From Microscillaceae bacterium (GTDB lineage: Bacteria; Bacteroidota; Bacteroidia; Cytophagales; Microscillaceae), in contig JAABSX010000021.1 in the NCBI GenBank assembly GCA_011390205.1, positions 1 to 61,296 on the forward strand: a DNA stretch of 61,296 nt, written 5' to 3'. This document shows positions 35,328 to 43,580 of this stretch, piece after piece. Under the pieces are notes generated by a model, which worked only from the letters and a program-made list of their open reading frames with translations, was not told the DNA's origin and made no database searches. A program made the translations under genes and the position numbers. Numbering within the stretch: the first letter of the stretch is position 1; each line of letters opens with the position of its first letter.

Positions 35328-35412
35328 GATGATTTTTTGAGAAGTAATAAAAAAGGTTGAATTTTGTGGTGACTAAACCAAAAACCAACCTTTTTAAGAT
35401 GAAAAAATCATC
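35328..35412. repeat. Imperfect long hairpin GATGATTTTTT...AAAAAATCATC
   Basis: The outer arms GATGATTTTTT / AAAAAATCATC and inner arms AAAAAAGGTTG / CAACCTTTTT pair across an 85 bp segment. It could be a short mobile-element remnant or a processed hairpin repeat. Confidence 0.6.
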
Positions 35413-35667
35413 AATGGCAAAGTTATAGAAATATTGCATAAAATCCTTTGAGCAAAGAATTTAGTGCTAAAAAAATTTCATACTTAATTTTTTGCTAGGT
35501 CTTATGGCATAATAAAAAATTGTATTTTTCGGAAACGGCTCCTACGAGCAGCCCCAAGCAAGACCGAGATTTGCCACTTGTTTATCTTCCATTGAGCCCT
35601 CTTGACACCAAGTAATTGTATGGAAATCTGGGGGAATGTCAAGAAGCTATCCAACTATTTTAAGCTC

Positions 35668-35702
35668 GTTCAAATATACTAAAAATTGTACTTTTGAACT
35701 AT
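35668..35702 (+). repeat. 35 bp exact inverted copy of 26841-26875
   Basis: GTTCAAATATACTAAAAATT and the next 15 bases match 26841-26875 exactly in reverse complement. Confidence 0.85.
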
Positions 35703-35862
35703 AGAGCAAAGATATGAGTATTCTATGCTTCAAGCACTTGGTCTCTTCAACAGGAAGTTGAAAGATAAGACCAAGCACGAAGTAATTTTCTCTGGTTCGT
35801 TACATTAATATTTTGTGTAAAAAGCCTTACATCATAAAGCATTTATAATTTTTCTAATAGTA

Positions 35863-35934
35863 TAAGTAAATGTGCTAATATGCTAATTATCAGCACTTAG
35901 ATAAAGAGTAATATACACTAAATAGGTGCAAGTA
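35863..35934 (+). repeat. Dispersed intergenic repeat, copy B
   Basis: TAAGTAAATGTGCTAATATGC, then TAATTATCAGCAC...GATAAAGAGTAATA and GGTGCAAGTA. It is a shorter version of copy A at 20846. Confidence 0.8.
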
Positions 35935-36042
35935 GTAATCTTTTATTACTGAGTAGAGGCATAAAAAGCGATATAAGCAGTTAAGAGTTTGGGTAAGTAG
36001 CTGAGCAAGTACTTTTTAGAGCTTTACAAGCAAAAAAGGCAC

Positions 36043-36078
36043 AAAAAAAGAGCTAAATTTTATTTTAGCTCTTTTTTT
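36043..36078 (-). terminator. Terminator downstream of tRNA-Ser
   Basis: A perfect 15 bp stem (AAAAAAAGAGCTAAA with TTTAGCTCTTTTTTT) and a 6-base loop, 20 bp after the tRNA 3' end. The A/T runs make it work in either direction. Confidence 0.9.
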
Positions 36079-36097
36079 GTCTTCACTTCACATTTCG

Positions 36098-36182
36098 CAG
36101 AGGTGGAGGGATTCGAACCCCCGGTACCTTGCAGTACGTCGGTTTTCAAGACCGATGCATTCGACCACTCTGCCACACCTCT
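36098..36182 (-). tRNA. tRNA-Ser (anticodon UGA)
   Basis: An 85-nt class II tRNA. The acceptor arms AGAGGTG and CACCTCT pair fully, with discriminator G. The T arm is GGGGGTTCGAATCCCTC (with loop TTCGAAT). The anticodon loop is CTTGAAA, giving TGA at 36146-36148. The long variable arm fits tRNA-Ser. CCA is not encoded. Confidence 0.95.
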
Positions 36183-36244
36183 TCGTGTTTGGGAGTGCAA
36201 ATATCTATCATTCGAAACTTATTTACAAGTAATTTCCAAAAAAA

Positions 36245-38053
36245 TTATTCAAGTTTGATAAAAAGTTTTCCTACAACTCTATTACACTGCCTTTTACCAC
36301 CTCCTTTTTGGACTATGTCTAGCTCCTGAATTTCTAGCTTGGCAAGGTAATTTTGGCTCTGCTCTATCAAGCTCATTTCTGCTTGTGATACCTGAGAATA
36401 GCCTTTTCCATGTGCTTTGATGAGGTTATTTATGGACTGATTGAGGTCAAAACTCACGATACTCTCCGAAGAAGTAGCTGTTTTGAGAGAGAGAATATTT
36501 TTTTGGAGGTTATTCTCAATGATGTATCCTTGTTTGTCAAGTTTAAAATCAATCTTTTCCTCATTATACATCTGAAAACCAATCACATAGTCATAAGCTT
36601 TTACATCCAAGACACTGGTCTGGATGTTTTCTAGTACATACGTGAAATTGGTTTCTGACTCTTGCCAGCCAGTATTCTCAAATGTATCATTGAAAAAAGC
36701 AATCATCTTTTCTGTTTTTTCATAGGTTTCTAGCCCAGGATTAAGTAAGGTATCTAGCCTGATACTAAGGTACGGCTGTAGGCTATGAAGCTGGTTGCGT
36801 TCGCCTAAGAAATCAATAATGGAGGTGATTTCATTCCAGTCTTTTTCTGGGATACGCATTTTTTCTTTGCTCTGGGTGTTGATTTTTCCTTGTTTGAGGA
36901 GTTTATTTTGGGATAGAATCGACTCCAAACGCCCAAGCTGACTTCTCTCTGATACCGAAAAAGCACCCCAAGGACCAAAAGAAGACAACAACAGCACTGC
37001 AGCCAGCGAAAGCGGAATGTACTGTATATTCTTGACCTTGCTCAATAAAAAATAAATTGAAAAACCTGTCAGCCACAATGCCAGCACCACCACCAAGTAG
37101 CGAGGCTCTGTAACTCCATAATCATAAATACGCCTACCGATAGACACAAAAAGCAGGATAAGAAGGGGAAACAAGGCAAGATAAAACACACGAACATATA
37201 CCCGAATCCAGCGGTAGCCCTCTAAGTGCTGTATGGGATGAACCAAAAGCAATGAAAAAATACCTGCTATAGAGAATGCCAGCACCAAATACGTAACCCA
37301 GCCCTGAGGCAGGTTCCAGGTAAATAAAATCTTAGCCCCATACACATACAATATCAAAAAATAAATACTCACCAAAGGAAGCAGTACAAATTGTGTGAAT
37401 ACCCTGAGCCCCGAAGGGTAAAACTCATCTCGCTCTAGTGCATCAAAATCTTTTGGGATTCCACTTAAAAAAAACCAAGTGTTGAAAATCCCAACAATCA
37501 AAATCCAGAGTTTTAAGTAAATCGTATATTCAATATTCACCCCAAAAAGCTGATCTACAGCTACCAAAGCAATCGTAATGCCTATGTAAAGCACCATTGA
37601 ATACAAAACGGCAGTCAGAATGCGTAAAAATAAGGCTTGGTTAAATTGCCAAAAACCATTTATTTCTCGCTTCCAGAGATAAGGCATAAAAGACACACAC
37701 AAGTGAAAACCGATGTTCCAAAGCGTAAAGCGTATGTATTCGTAGATAGTCGGGGGGTAAGACAAGGTATAATAATACACCAGTAATAAACCCAAGACTG
37801 CTCCCAAAATACCCCATTCCTTAGATTTGGACATTGTGGCACGCTCCAAGTATAAACTAAGTGCCAAAAATAAAGGCAAACCAAGCAAAGCAGTTTGTAT
37901 GATTTGCCCTGCCCATTCGGCATCTTGCTCATTATCTATCAGGTAGATAGATAGAAATGTGGCAAGGGCAGAGCTTAGCAAAACCAAAGGAAAACGCAAA
38001 AAAGAGGACTTTGCCAGCTCAAGAGAAACATCTAAAGAAATCCATTTTTTCAT
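36245..38053 (-). CDS. DUF4153 polytopic membrane protein
   Basis: This 602-residue protein has about twelve hydrophobic helices in residues 15-370, among them LALSLYLERA, ALFLRILTAVLYSMVLYIG and LPLVSIYFLILYVYGAKIL. A soluble C-terminal domain of about 210 residues follows (from RSQLGRLESILSQNKLL on). The conserved P-x-D-F-D-A-L/x-E and Y-x-x-I-L-Y-V-Y-x-A-K motifs fit DUF4153, a family of unknown function. It is the last gene of a leftward group (Nudix, BrkB, this gene), 128 bp after BrkB. Confidence 0.85.
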   Translation of the reverse strand: MKKWISLDVSLELAKSSFLRFPLVLLSSALATFLSIYLIDNEQDAEWAGQIIQTALLGLPLFLALSLYLERATMSKSKEWGILGAVLGLLLVYYYTLSYPPTIYEYIRFTLWNIGFHLCVSFMPYLWKREINGFWQFNQALFLRILTAVLYSMVLYIGITIALVAVDQLFGVNIEYTIYLKLWILIVGIFNTWFFLSGIPKDFDALERDEFYPSGLRVFTQFVLLPLVSIYFLILYVYGAKILFTWNLPQGWVTYLVLAFSIAGIFSLLLVHPIQHLEGYRWIRVYVRVFYLALFPLLILLFVSIGRRIYDYGVTEPRYLVVVLALWLTGFSIYFLLSKVKNIQYIPLSLAAVLLLSSFGPWGAFSVSERSQLGRLESILSQNKLLKQGKINTQSKEKMRIPEKDWNEITSIIDFLGERNQLHSLQPYLSIRLDTLLNPGLETYEKTEKMIAFFNDTFENTGWQESETNFTYVLENIQTSVLDVKAYDYVIGFQMYNEEKIDFKLDKQGYIIENNLQKNILSLKTATSSESIVSFDLNQSINNLIKAHGKGYSQVSQAEMSLIEQSQNYLAKLEIQELDIVQKGGGKRQCNRVVGKLFIKLE

Positions 38054-38181
38054 AAAGTAGGTAATTGTGTTTGGTAGTTATTTTTTCATAACTTATGGTT
38101 CGTTAAAATCTTATCACTAAAGAACAGAAGTTCGTTTAGACTAAGTCCCAAGGGGTTTAAATACACCTTCCATATTTTAGT

Positions 38182-39153
38182 TTAGAGTTCGTCTAATAAG
38201 TCAATACGTTTTTCTAATTCACTTTGATGTGCTACTTTGGCTTCTTTGATGCTTGCATTCAGGGCAAAGCCAAGCAAAAGCACCCAAGCAAGCAAATAAA
38301 ACCATATCATGAGCGCAATGAGTGTACCGATAGAGCCATACAACTTGTTATATGTAGCAAAATGACTGAGATAATAAGAAAAGCCTTTAGTGCTAATGAT
38401 AACCAACACTGCCGCAAGGGTAGAGCCAAGAGAGAAAAAATGCCACTCCCTGCTCACAGCTGGAGCAAGATAATACACCAAAGAAATCCCTATATAAAAT
38501 ACAAAAAACGCCAAAGCATACCTCAATGCACCAAAAAGAAGATAGAGCACATCGTCATTTAGCAAGTCATAACTCTTCAAAATGTGAAATACCAACTCTG
38601 CCACGGGTATCACCATGACCGCAAATACAAGCAAAAAGGCAAATAAAAACACCAAACCTACGGCTATGAATCGCTTTTTGATAAAACCTCTTTTTTCTGA
38701 AAACTGGTAATTGCTGTTAAAGGTATGCATCAAATCCACTACACCGCTTGTGGCTGCATAGAGTGCAAACAAAAAACCAAAAGAGACAAGCCCACTGCGA
38801 GGGTTTTCTAAAATATCTTCTACTGTAGGAGCTACAAAACCGTAAATCTCAGGGGGCACCCACTGCTGTACCAGTGAGAGAACTTGTGTAGATAAATCAG
38901 GTAACCCAAAATTAAGTGCCACAAAAGGAATGACAGAAAATAAAAATAAAATTGCTGGAAAAAGAGACAACATGAAGCTAAAAGCCACCGAACTCGCCTG
39001 CTGATGCACATTGGTCTCACTCAACTTTTGGTAAAGTACCTGAATGACCTTCAAGATAGGCACGGAATTGCGGTGCATCTTTCTTTCTCTTAGCCTCTGT
39101 ATGAGTTTGAGGTAAGCGCGGTTTCGAGTTATTTTTTTATTCCAAAATGACAT
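38182..39153 (-). CDS. YihY/BrkB-family inner-membrane protein
   Basis: This 323-residue protein carries six membrane helices of the BrkB/YihY family with typical motifs: HQQASSVAFSFMLSLFPAILF, then FGFLFALYAATSGVVDLMHTFN, YYLAPAV and YGSIGTLIALMIWFYL. The family was once called RNase BN but that activity has been shown to lie elsewhere. It lies 42 bp after the Nudix gene on the same strand, so they probably share a transcript. A basic N-terminal segment (about 1-40) is cytoplasmic. Confidence 0.9.
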   Translation of the reverse strand: MSFWNKKITRNRAYLKLIQRLRERKMHRNSVPILKVIQVLYQKLSETNVHQQASSVAFSFMLSLFPAILFLFSVIPFVALNFGLPDLSTQVLSLVQQWVPPEIYGFVAPTVEDILENPRSGLVSFGFLFALYAATSGVVDLMHTFNSNYQFSEKRGFIKKRFIAVGLVFLFAFLLVFAVMVIPVAELVFHILKSYDLLNDDVLYLLFGALRYALAFFVFYIGISLVYYLAPAVSREWHFFSLGSTLAAVLVIISTKGFSYYLSHFATYNKLYGSIGTLIALMIWFYLLAWVLLLGFALNASIKEAKVAHQSELEKRIDLLDEL

Positions 39154-39195
39154 AAGTTGATTTTAAATTCTACCAGGCTCAAGATAACAAAAAAC

Positions 39196-39744
39196 TCACA
39201 AACCACGAAGCCTTGCCACTTTTAATATCCCTGCTACACTGAGTGAGTCTGTAATCTCACCATTCATGACCATACTCAGGGCTTCTGAAAGGGCTAATTT
39301 ACGTATTTGTAAATCTTCTGTCTCTTCAAACTCAGTCTCACCCTCTGTCAGGTCTTCTGCCAAAAAGACAAAACCCTCCTCATCCGTCACGGAGTTAGAG
39401 GTATGGATGCGAGCGATGTTTGTCCATTTTTTGGCACTGAGCCCTGTTTCTTCTTTTAGCTCTCGCTTGGCAGAGTCCAGAATATCCACACCTATCACCC
39501 CACCACCCATAGGGATTTCCCAAGAGTACTCATCCAGAGGATACCTGTATTGCCCTACCAGCCAAGTATTGCCCTGCTCATCTAGAGGAATGATTCCGAG
39601 TGCTTTGTTTTTAAAATGAACTACGCCATAGATGCCAGGCTTGCCAGTGGGGTTAAGTACTTGGTCTTCTTTGATGCTTATCCAAGCATTTTCATAAATG
39701 GAGTGTGTATCCAGAATGACCCAAGGATTTTTATAATTTTTCAT
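39196..39744 (-). CDS. Nudix hydrolase (ADP-ribose pyrophosphatase-like)
   Basis: This 182-residue enzyme has the ADPRase layout: ...YRYPLDEYSWEIPMGGG, the Nudix box VDILDSAKRELKEETG, and a later acidic segment. The box keeps R-E-L-K-E-E-T-G, which holds the core metal ligands, but the first glutamate of the GX5E part is replaced (V or D). The substrate is probably ADP-ribose or a similar nucleoside diphosphate. It is first in a leftward group with BrkB and DUF4153. The start ATG at 39744 fits the family N-terminus. Confidence 0.88.
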   Translation of the reverse strand: MKNYKNPWVILDTHSIYENAWISIKEDQVLNPTGKPGIYGVVHFKNKALGIIPLDEQGNTWLVGQYRYPLDEYSWEIPMGGGVIGVDILDSAKRELKEETGLSAKKWTNIARIHTSNSVTDEEGFVFLAEDLTEGETEFEETEDLQIRKLALSEALSMVMNGEITDSLSVAGILKVARLRGL

Positions 39745-39805
39745 ATAAACCTTAAAATTTTTACCTTTGTAAAGTTAGTGTATATTATTAAACTCTTTGA
39801 GGGCC

Positions 39806-39895
39806 GTAAGTAAATTTGCCCATGCATCCAGTATGCGAATGTATTAATTGTCAATATATTCTACATAAAAACAATGGCTAAATCTGCTCAAGCAC
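39806..39895 (+). repeat. Dispersed intergenic repeat, diverged copy C
   Basis: GTAAGTAAATTTGCC...TATTAATTGTCAATATATT...CTGCTCAAGCAC aligns with copy A over its length but with many changes. Confidence 0.5.
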
Positions 39896-39991
39896 CCCTC
39901 AAAATCAGTGTATGTTTCAAATTTACTGTAAATAATTGATTGCCCATGACTTCCTTATCCAAAACAGCCTTTACCATCCATCACTTATCTC

Positions 39992-40573
39992 ATGAGTATG
40001 CTTAAATCCTCTTTTACAAACCAATACATAGAAGCAGGACTAGACGAAGTAGGCAGGGGCTGCCTAGCAGGGCCTGTAGTGGCAGCAGTTGTCATATTGC
40101 CCCCTGATTTTCAGCACGAGATTCTAACAGATTCTAAAAAACTCACTGCAAAAAAACGCCTTCTATTAGATTCAGAAATCAAAGAAAAAGCCCTTGATTG
40201 GGCTATTGCAGAGGCTTCACCCCAAGAAATAGACCAAATCAATATCGCACAGGCAAGCATGCTCGCCATGCACAGGGCTCTAGACAAACTTACGCTTCGC
40301 CCTGAGCTACTGCTCATAGACGGAAACCGATTTACGCCTTATGGGTTTATTCCTTATGAATGTATCATCAAAGGAGATGGTAAGTTTTATGCCATTGCGG
40401 CCGCCTCTGTCATCGCAAAGGTATATAGGGATGTACTTATGTCTAAACTGGCCACAGAACACCCTCAATACCAATGGCAAAAAAACATGGGCTACCCCAC
40501 CAAAGCACACCGCAGTGCCTTACGGGAGTTTGGAGATAGCCCTTGGCACCGCAAAAGTTTTAAATGGAAGTAA
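39992..40573 (+). CDS. rnhB: Ribonuclease HII
   Basis: This 193-residue enzyme removes RNA from RNA:DNA hybrids, including single ribonucleotides. The catalytic D18-E19 is in AGLDEVGRGCLAGPVVAA, the third acidic residue is in LLIDGNRF and a fourth in AAASVIAKVYRD. Length is typical. The ATG at 39992 is used; an ATG two codons later is equally possible. It converges with gatB, the two stops being 20 bp apart. A T-run lies between them. Confidence 0.95.
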   Translation: MSMLKSSFTNQYIEAGLDEVGRGCLAGPVVAAVVILPPDFQHEILTDSKKLTAKKRLLLDSEIKEKALDWAIAEASPQEIDQINIAQASMLAMHRALDKLTLRPELLLIDGNRFTPYGFIPYECIIKGDGKFYAIAAASVIAKVYRDVLMSKLATEHPQYQWQKNMGYPTKAHRSALREFGDSPWHRKSFKWK

Positions 40574-40592
40574 AGCCTTAAGTCCGTTTTTT

Positions 40593-42059
40593 TTAATACC
40601 TGACTTCTTCTAGTGCCTCTTGCAGTAGTTTGGCAGTGATTTTTGGGTCTGCTTTTCCTGCGGTTTTCTTCATAATCTGCCCCATAAACAAAGCTTGCAG
40701 ACCTTTTTTGCCTGTCTTAAAGGCTTTCACCTTGTCGGGCATGGCTTCTAAGACCTCTTGGATGATGTCTTTGAGTTTTTGAGAATCATCTTCTTTGCTG
40801 AGTCCTTTTTCTTGGATGATGTCCGAAATACTTTTTGCTACATCGTCTAGCAGTAGCGGAAATATTTGTGTACTTGCCAGACCTCGGCTGATTTTGTTTT
40901 GAGCAATTAGATTAATCAGTTCTGCCAATTTTTGGGCAGAGACAGGCAGGTTTTTGATATGCTGGTTTGTTTCATTTTGCCAAGCTTTTACTTCTCCGTT
41001 GAGCCAGTTGGCGATGTCTTTGTATGCTGAAGTGTGCTGTGCGACAGCCTCGAAGAGAAGCACCGTTTCTTTTTCTTCTGTAAGCAGCTCGGCATTGTAG
41101 TCAGATAAGCCGTATTGCTGCATCAGTTTTTTTCGCCAATCTTCTGGGAGCAAAGGCATTTTGGCTTTTATCTCCTCTCTCCATTTATCTGTAACCCATA
41201 CAGGAGGCAAATCAGGGTCAGGAAAATACCTGTAGTCATTGAGGGTTTCTTTGCTTCTGAGGGAGAAAGTTTTGCCTGTTTCGGGTTCAAAAGAGCGTGT
41301 TTCTTGTGTAAATGTCTGCCCTGCTTCCACGAGTGCACATTGCCTCTGAAACTCATATTCAATGGCTTTTTTGAGATTACGGACGGAGTTCATGTTTTTG
41401 ACTTCTACTCGAGTGCCTAGCTGCTCAGCTCCGTGCCGCCTTACTGAGATATTGGCATCGCAGCGGAGAGAGCCTTCTTCCATATTGCCATCACAGATTT
41501 CTAAGTAACGCACCATTCGTCTGATTTCTTGGAATAGCTGTGTTGCCTCTTCGGCATGGTGCATATCAGGCTCCGTAACGATTTCTATGAGTGGCGTGCC
41601 TGCCCTGTTAAAATCCAACTGTGTATAGTCCTCTCCTTCTACGTGGATAGATTTCCCAGCATCTTCTTCTAAATGAATATGATGCAGCTTGATTTCTCTT
41701 GCTTGTGCCCCTGTACCTTTTATTTTGATAGTGCCTCCCTTGCAAATGGGGTATTTGTCTTGGCTAATTTGGTAGCCCTTGGGCAAGTCAGGGTAAAAAT
41801 AGTTTTTGCGGTCAAATACAGAATAGGAAGCTATCTCACAGCCACAGGCAAGCCCCATTTTAATGGCATAAGCCACTACCTCTGCATTGAGGCGGGGCAG
41901 TGTGCCAGGGTGTGCCAAGCCTATGGCACTGATTTGGGTATTGGGCTGCTTCCCAAACTGGTTGGCTTCGGGTGCGAATATCTTGCTTTGTGTGCTGAGC
42001 TGGGCGTGAATCTCAAGCCCTATCACTAGCTCGTATTTATCTTCGTAATTTTCTTCCAT
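40593..42059 (-). CDS. gatB: Asp-tRNA(Asn)/Glu-tRNA(Gln) amidotransferase subunit B
   Basis: This 488-residue subunit of GatCAB binds the misacylated tRNA and phosphorylates the glutamyl or aspartyl group. It has the GatB hallmarks: LEIHAQLSTQSKIF at the start, FDRKNYFYPDLPKGYQISQ, the HIHLEEDAGKS block, GTPLIEIVTEPD, RCDANISVR and the helical plus YqeY-like C-terminal tail (ITAKLLQEALEEV). The N-terminal cradle and tail domain are both complete. gatA and gatC are not in the window. Confidence 0.97.
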   Translation of the reverse strand: MEENYEDKYELVIGLEIHAQLSTQSKIFAPEANQFGKQPNTQISAIGLAHPGTLPRLNAEVVAYAIKMGLACGCEIASYSVFDRKNYFYPDLPKGYQISQDKYPICKGGTIKIKGTGAQAREIKLHHIHLEEDAGKSIHVEGEDYTQLDFNRAGTPLIEIVTEPDMHHAEEATQLFQEIRRMVRYLEICDGNMEEGSLRCDANISVRRHGAEQLGTRVEVKNMNSVRNLKKAIEYEFQRQCALVEAGQTFTQETRSFEPETGKTFSLRSKETLNDYRYFPDPDLPPVWVTDKWREEIKAKMPLLPEDWRKKLMQQYGLSDYNAELLTEEKETVLLFEAVAQHTSAYKDIANWLNGEVKAWQNETNQHIKNLPVSAQKLAELINLIAQNKISRGLASTQIFPLLLDDVAKSISDIIQEKGLSKEDDSQKLKDIIQEVLEAMPDKVKAFKTGKKGLQALFMGQIMKKTAGKADPKITAKLLQEALEEVRY

Positions 42060-42236
42060 TTTTATCTAAATTACTTTGCAATGCTGCCATGGGTGAATCA
42101 ATCAATTTACGGACAATTTCAAGCTGAAAATTATGAAATCTCTTGACTGTCTATCACTTACATAAGAACAATTATGTAACTCCATTTTAAGTGATTGTTT
42201 ATGTTCGTCAAGTGATTCTTCTTACACTATTTGTAC

Positions 42237-42992
42237 TCAGCCCTCTCCCCCACTTTTAAGGTGTTTTTCGGCAAGGATAAGATCAGCCTCTGTATCTACA
42301 GAGATGGTTTCTAGTGTGGTGATTCCTACTTTGATTCGGTAATGGCTAAGCCATCTGAGCTGCTCAAGGCTTTCTGCCCGCTCAATGGCAGAGGAAGGCA
42401 AATACGGGATTTTTGCGAGAATTTCTGCCCTAAATCCATAAATACCGATGTGCTTGTAGTAGTCAAAATGGTTGACCCACTCTGTCTGTGGCACGCCTCT
42501 GAGGTGAGGTATGGGGCTTCGGCTCATAAATACAGCTTCGGAGCGGTCATTTAAGGCTACTTTCGCCTTGGTTACGTCTATGAGTTCTTCATAGCTTTTT
42601 ATTTTTTTGGCAAGCGTCCCGATTTGTGTATCAGGCTCATCAAAAAGCCCTGCAAGAAGGTCTATTTGCTCAGGGTTGATAAAAGGCTCATCTCCTTGTA
42701 TGTTGATGACGGTTTTGTATGCCTCACCTAGCTTTTTGGCTACTTCTGCACAACGGTCTGTGCCTGTTTGATGTGTATTGGCTGTCATGATGACCTCTCC
42801 GCCAAAACTTTTGACGTGCTCAAATATTTGGGGATGGTCTGTAGCTACAATGACATCATCTAGCTTCTTGGCTTTTTTGACCTGCTCATAGACTCTCTGC
42901 AGCATAGAAATTCCTCCTATTTTCATAAGTACTTTTCCTTTGAGCCTTTGAGAATCGTAGCGTGCGGGGATGATTCCTATTATTTTTTCCAT
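42237..42992 (-). CDS. kdsB: 3-deoxy-manno-octulosonate cytidylyltransferase (KdsB)
   Basis: This 251-residue enzyme activates Kdo with CTP to CMP-Kdo for lipopolysaccharide inner core. It carries the nucleotide-binding loop IIPARYDSQRLKGKVL, VVATDHPQI, the TGTDRCAEV block, NIQGDEPF and HIGIYGFR. Length is usual. It lies alone on the minus strand, 130 bp after gldC, with the GTGCTTCGTG hairpin between them. Presence of Kdo synthesis fits a Gram-negative cell with LPS. Confidence 0.95.
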   Translation of the reverse strand: MEKIIGIIPARYDSQRLKGKVLMKIGGISMLQRVYEQVKKAKKLDDVIVATDHPQIFEHVKSFGGEVIMTANTHQTGTDRCAEVAKKLGEAYKTVINIQGDEPFINPEQIDLLAGLFDEPDTQIGTLAKKIKSYEELIDVTKAKVALNDRSEAVFMSRSPIPHLRGVPQTEWVNHFDYYKHIGIYGFRAEILAKIPYLPSSAIERAESLEQLRWLSHYRIKVGITTLETISVDTEADLILAEKHLKSGGEG

Positions 42993-43051
42993 ACTAAATT
43001 ATTTATTTTCGACTTCGATGTTGGCTTGTGTCGCCACGAACTGAAAAAATG

Positions 43052-43083
43052 GTGCTTCGTGTGGTTCGTGAGACACGAAGCAC
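43052..43083. repeat. Hairpin repeat GTGCTTCGTG...CACGAAGCAC (copy 4)
   Basis: The same hairpin design as at 4297-4320, with T-A in the stem replaced by C-G on both arms, and a 12-base loop. Confidence 0.8.
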
Positions 43084-43125
43084 TGAGATGAGAAATAACG
43101 ACACGAGTCAGAGAGAAACGGACAT

Positions 43126-43467
43126 TTACTGTCCTGATTTCATTTCTTGCTCTAAGCGTTTGGCGAGTCCATCACACATATTTTCCATATCCATTGCCAT
43201 GATTTCGTCTGAGGTAGCATTTCTAATGACACTGGCAAGCCCTGAGATTACTTCAATGGCGAATCGCTTCATTTCGTGTACCTCCATTTCTTTGTTCCAG
43301 AGGTCCATTTTGAGCGTACCCTGCTCGCTGCCATCCCAGAAGGCAAGGGTCATGGCTTTTACTTCTTGCTTTCCCTGTGATGTAATATCGGTGGCACTCC
43401 AAGCGATTTTTTCGGGAATATTCTGTTCGTCTAGGTGTACTTCTATATTAATATCAGATTTTTTCAT
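43126..43467 (-). CDS. gldC: Gliding motility protein GldC
   Basis: This 113-residue cytoplasmic protein matches GldC: an N-terminal strand MKKSDINIEVHLDEQNIPEK, the IAWSATD segment, AMTLAFWDGSEQGTLKMDLW, the EMEVHEMKRF helix and a helical tail (MDMENMCDGLAKRLEQEM). GldC was found in Flavobacterium johnsoniae as a gliding gene and stabilises GldB function. I chose the ATG at 43467 (MKKSDINI) since the upstream extension is not family-like. No gldB lies beside it. The gene suggests, but does not prove, gliding. Confidence 0.9.
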   Translation of the reverse strand: MKKSDINIEVHLDEQNIPEKIAWSATDITSQGKQEVKAMTLAFWDGSEQGTLKMDLWNKEMEVHEMKRFAIEVISGLASVIRNATSDEIMAMDMENMCDGLAKRLEQEMKSGQ

Positions 43468-43580
43468 TGAATTAAAGGCTTTTTTTAGATTTTGTATAAT
43501 TTTAATATGTGCAAAACTACCTTCAAAAAGCCATAACAAAAAATAATTCAGTACTCTACCTATGCTTTGCCTTGCTTGAT

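Larger units (their letters stand above)
35274..36097. other. Repeat-rich spacer without a gene
   Basis: About 820 bp. It holds an imperfect long hairpin (35328-35412), the 35 bp repeat (35668-35702), copy B of the dispersed 60-95 bp repeat (35863-35934) and the tRNA terminator. I see no gene. Confidence 0.6.

Noticed and set aside
38182..39153. Ribonuclease BN annotation
   Set aside because: The BrkB/YihY family was misnamed; the RNase BN activity belongs to another protein.
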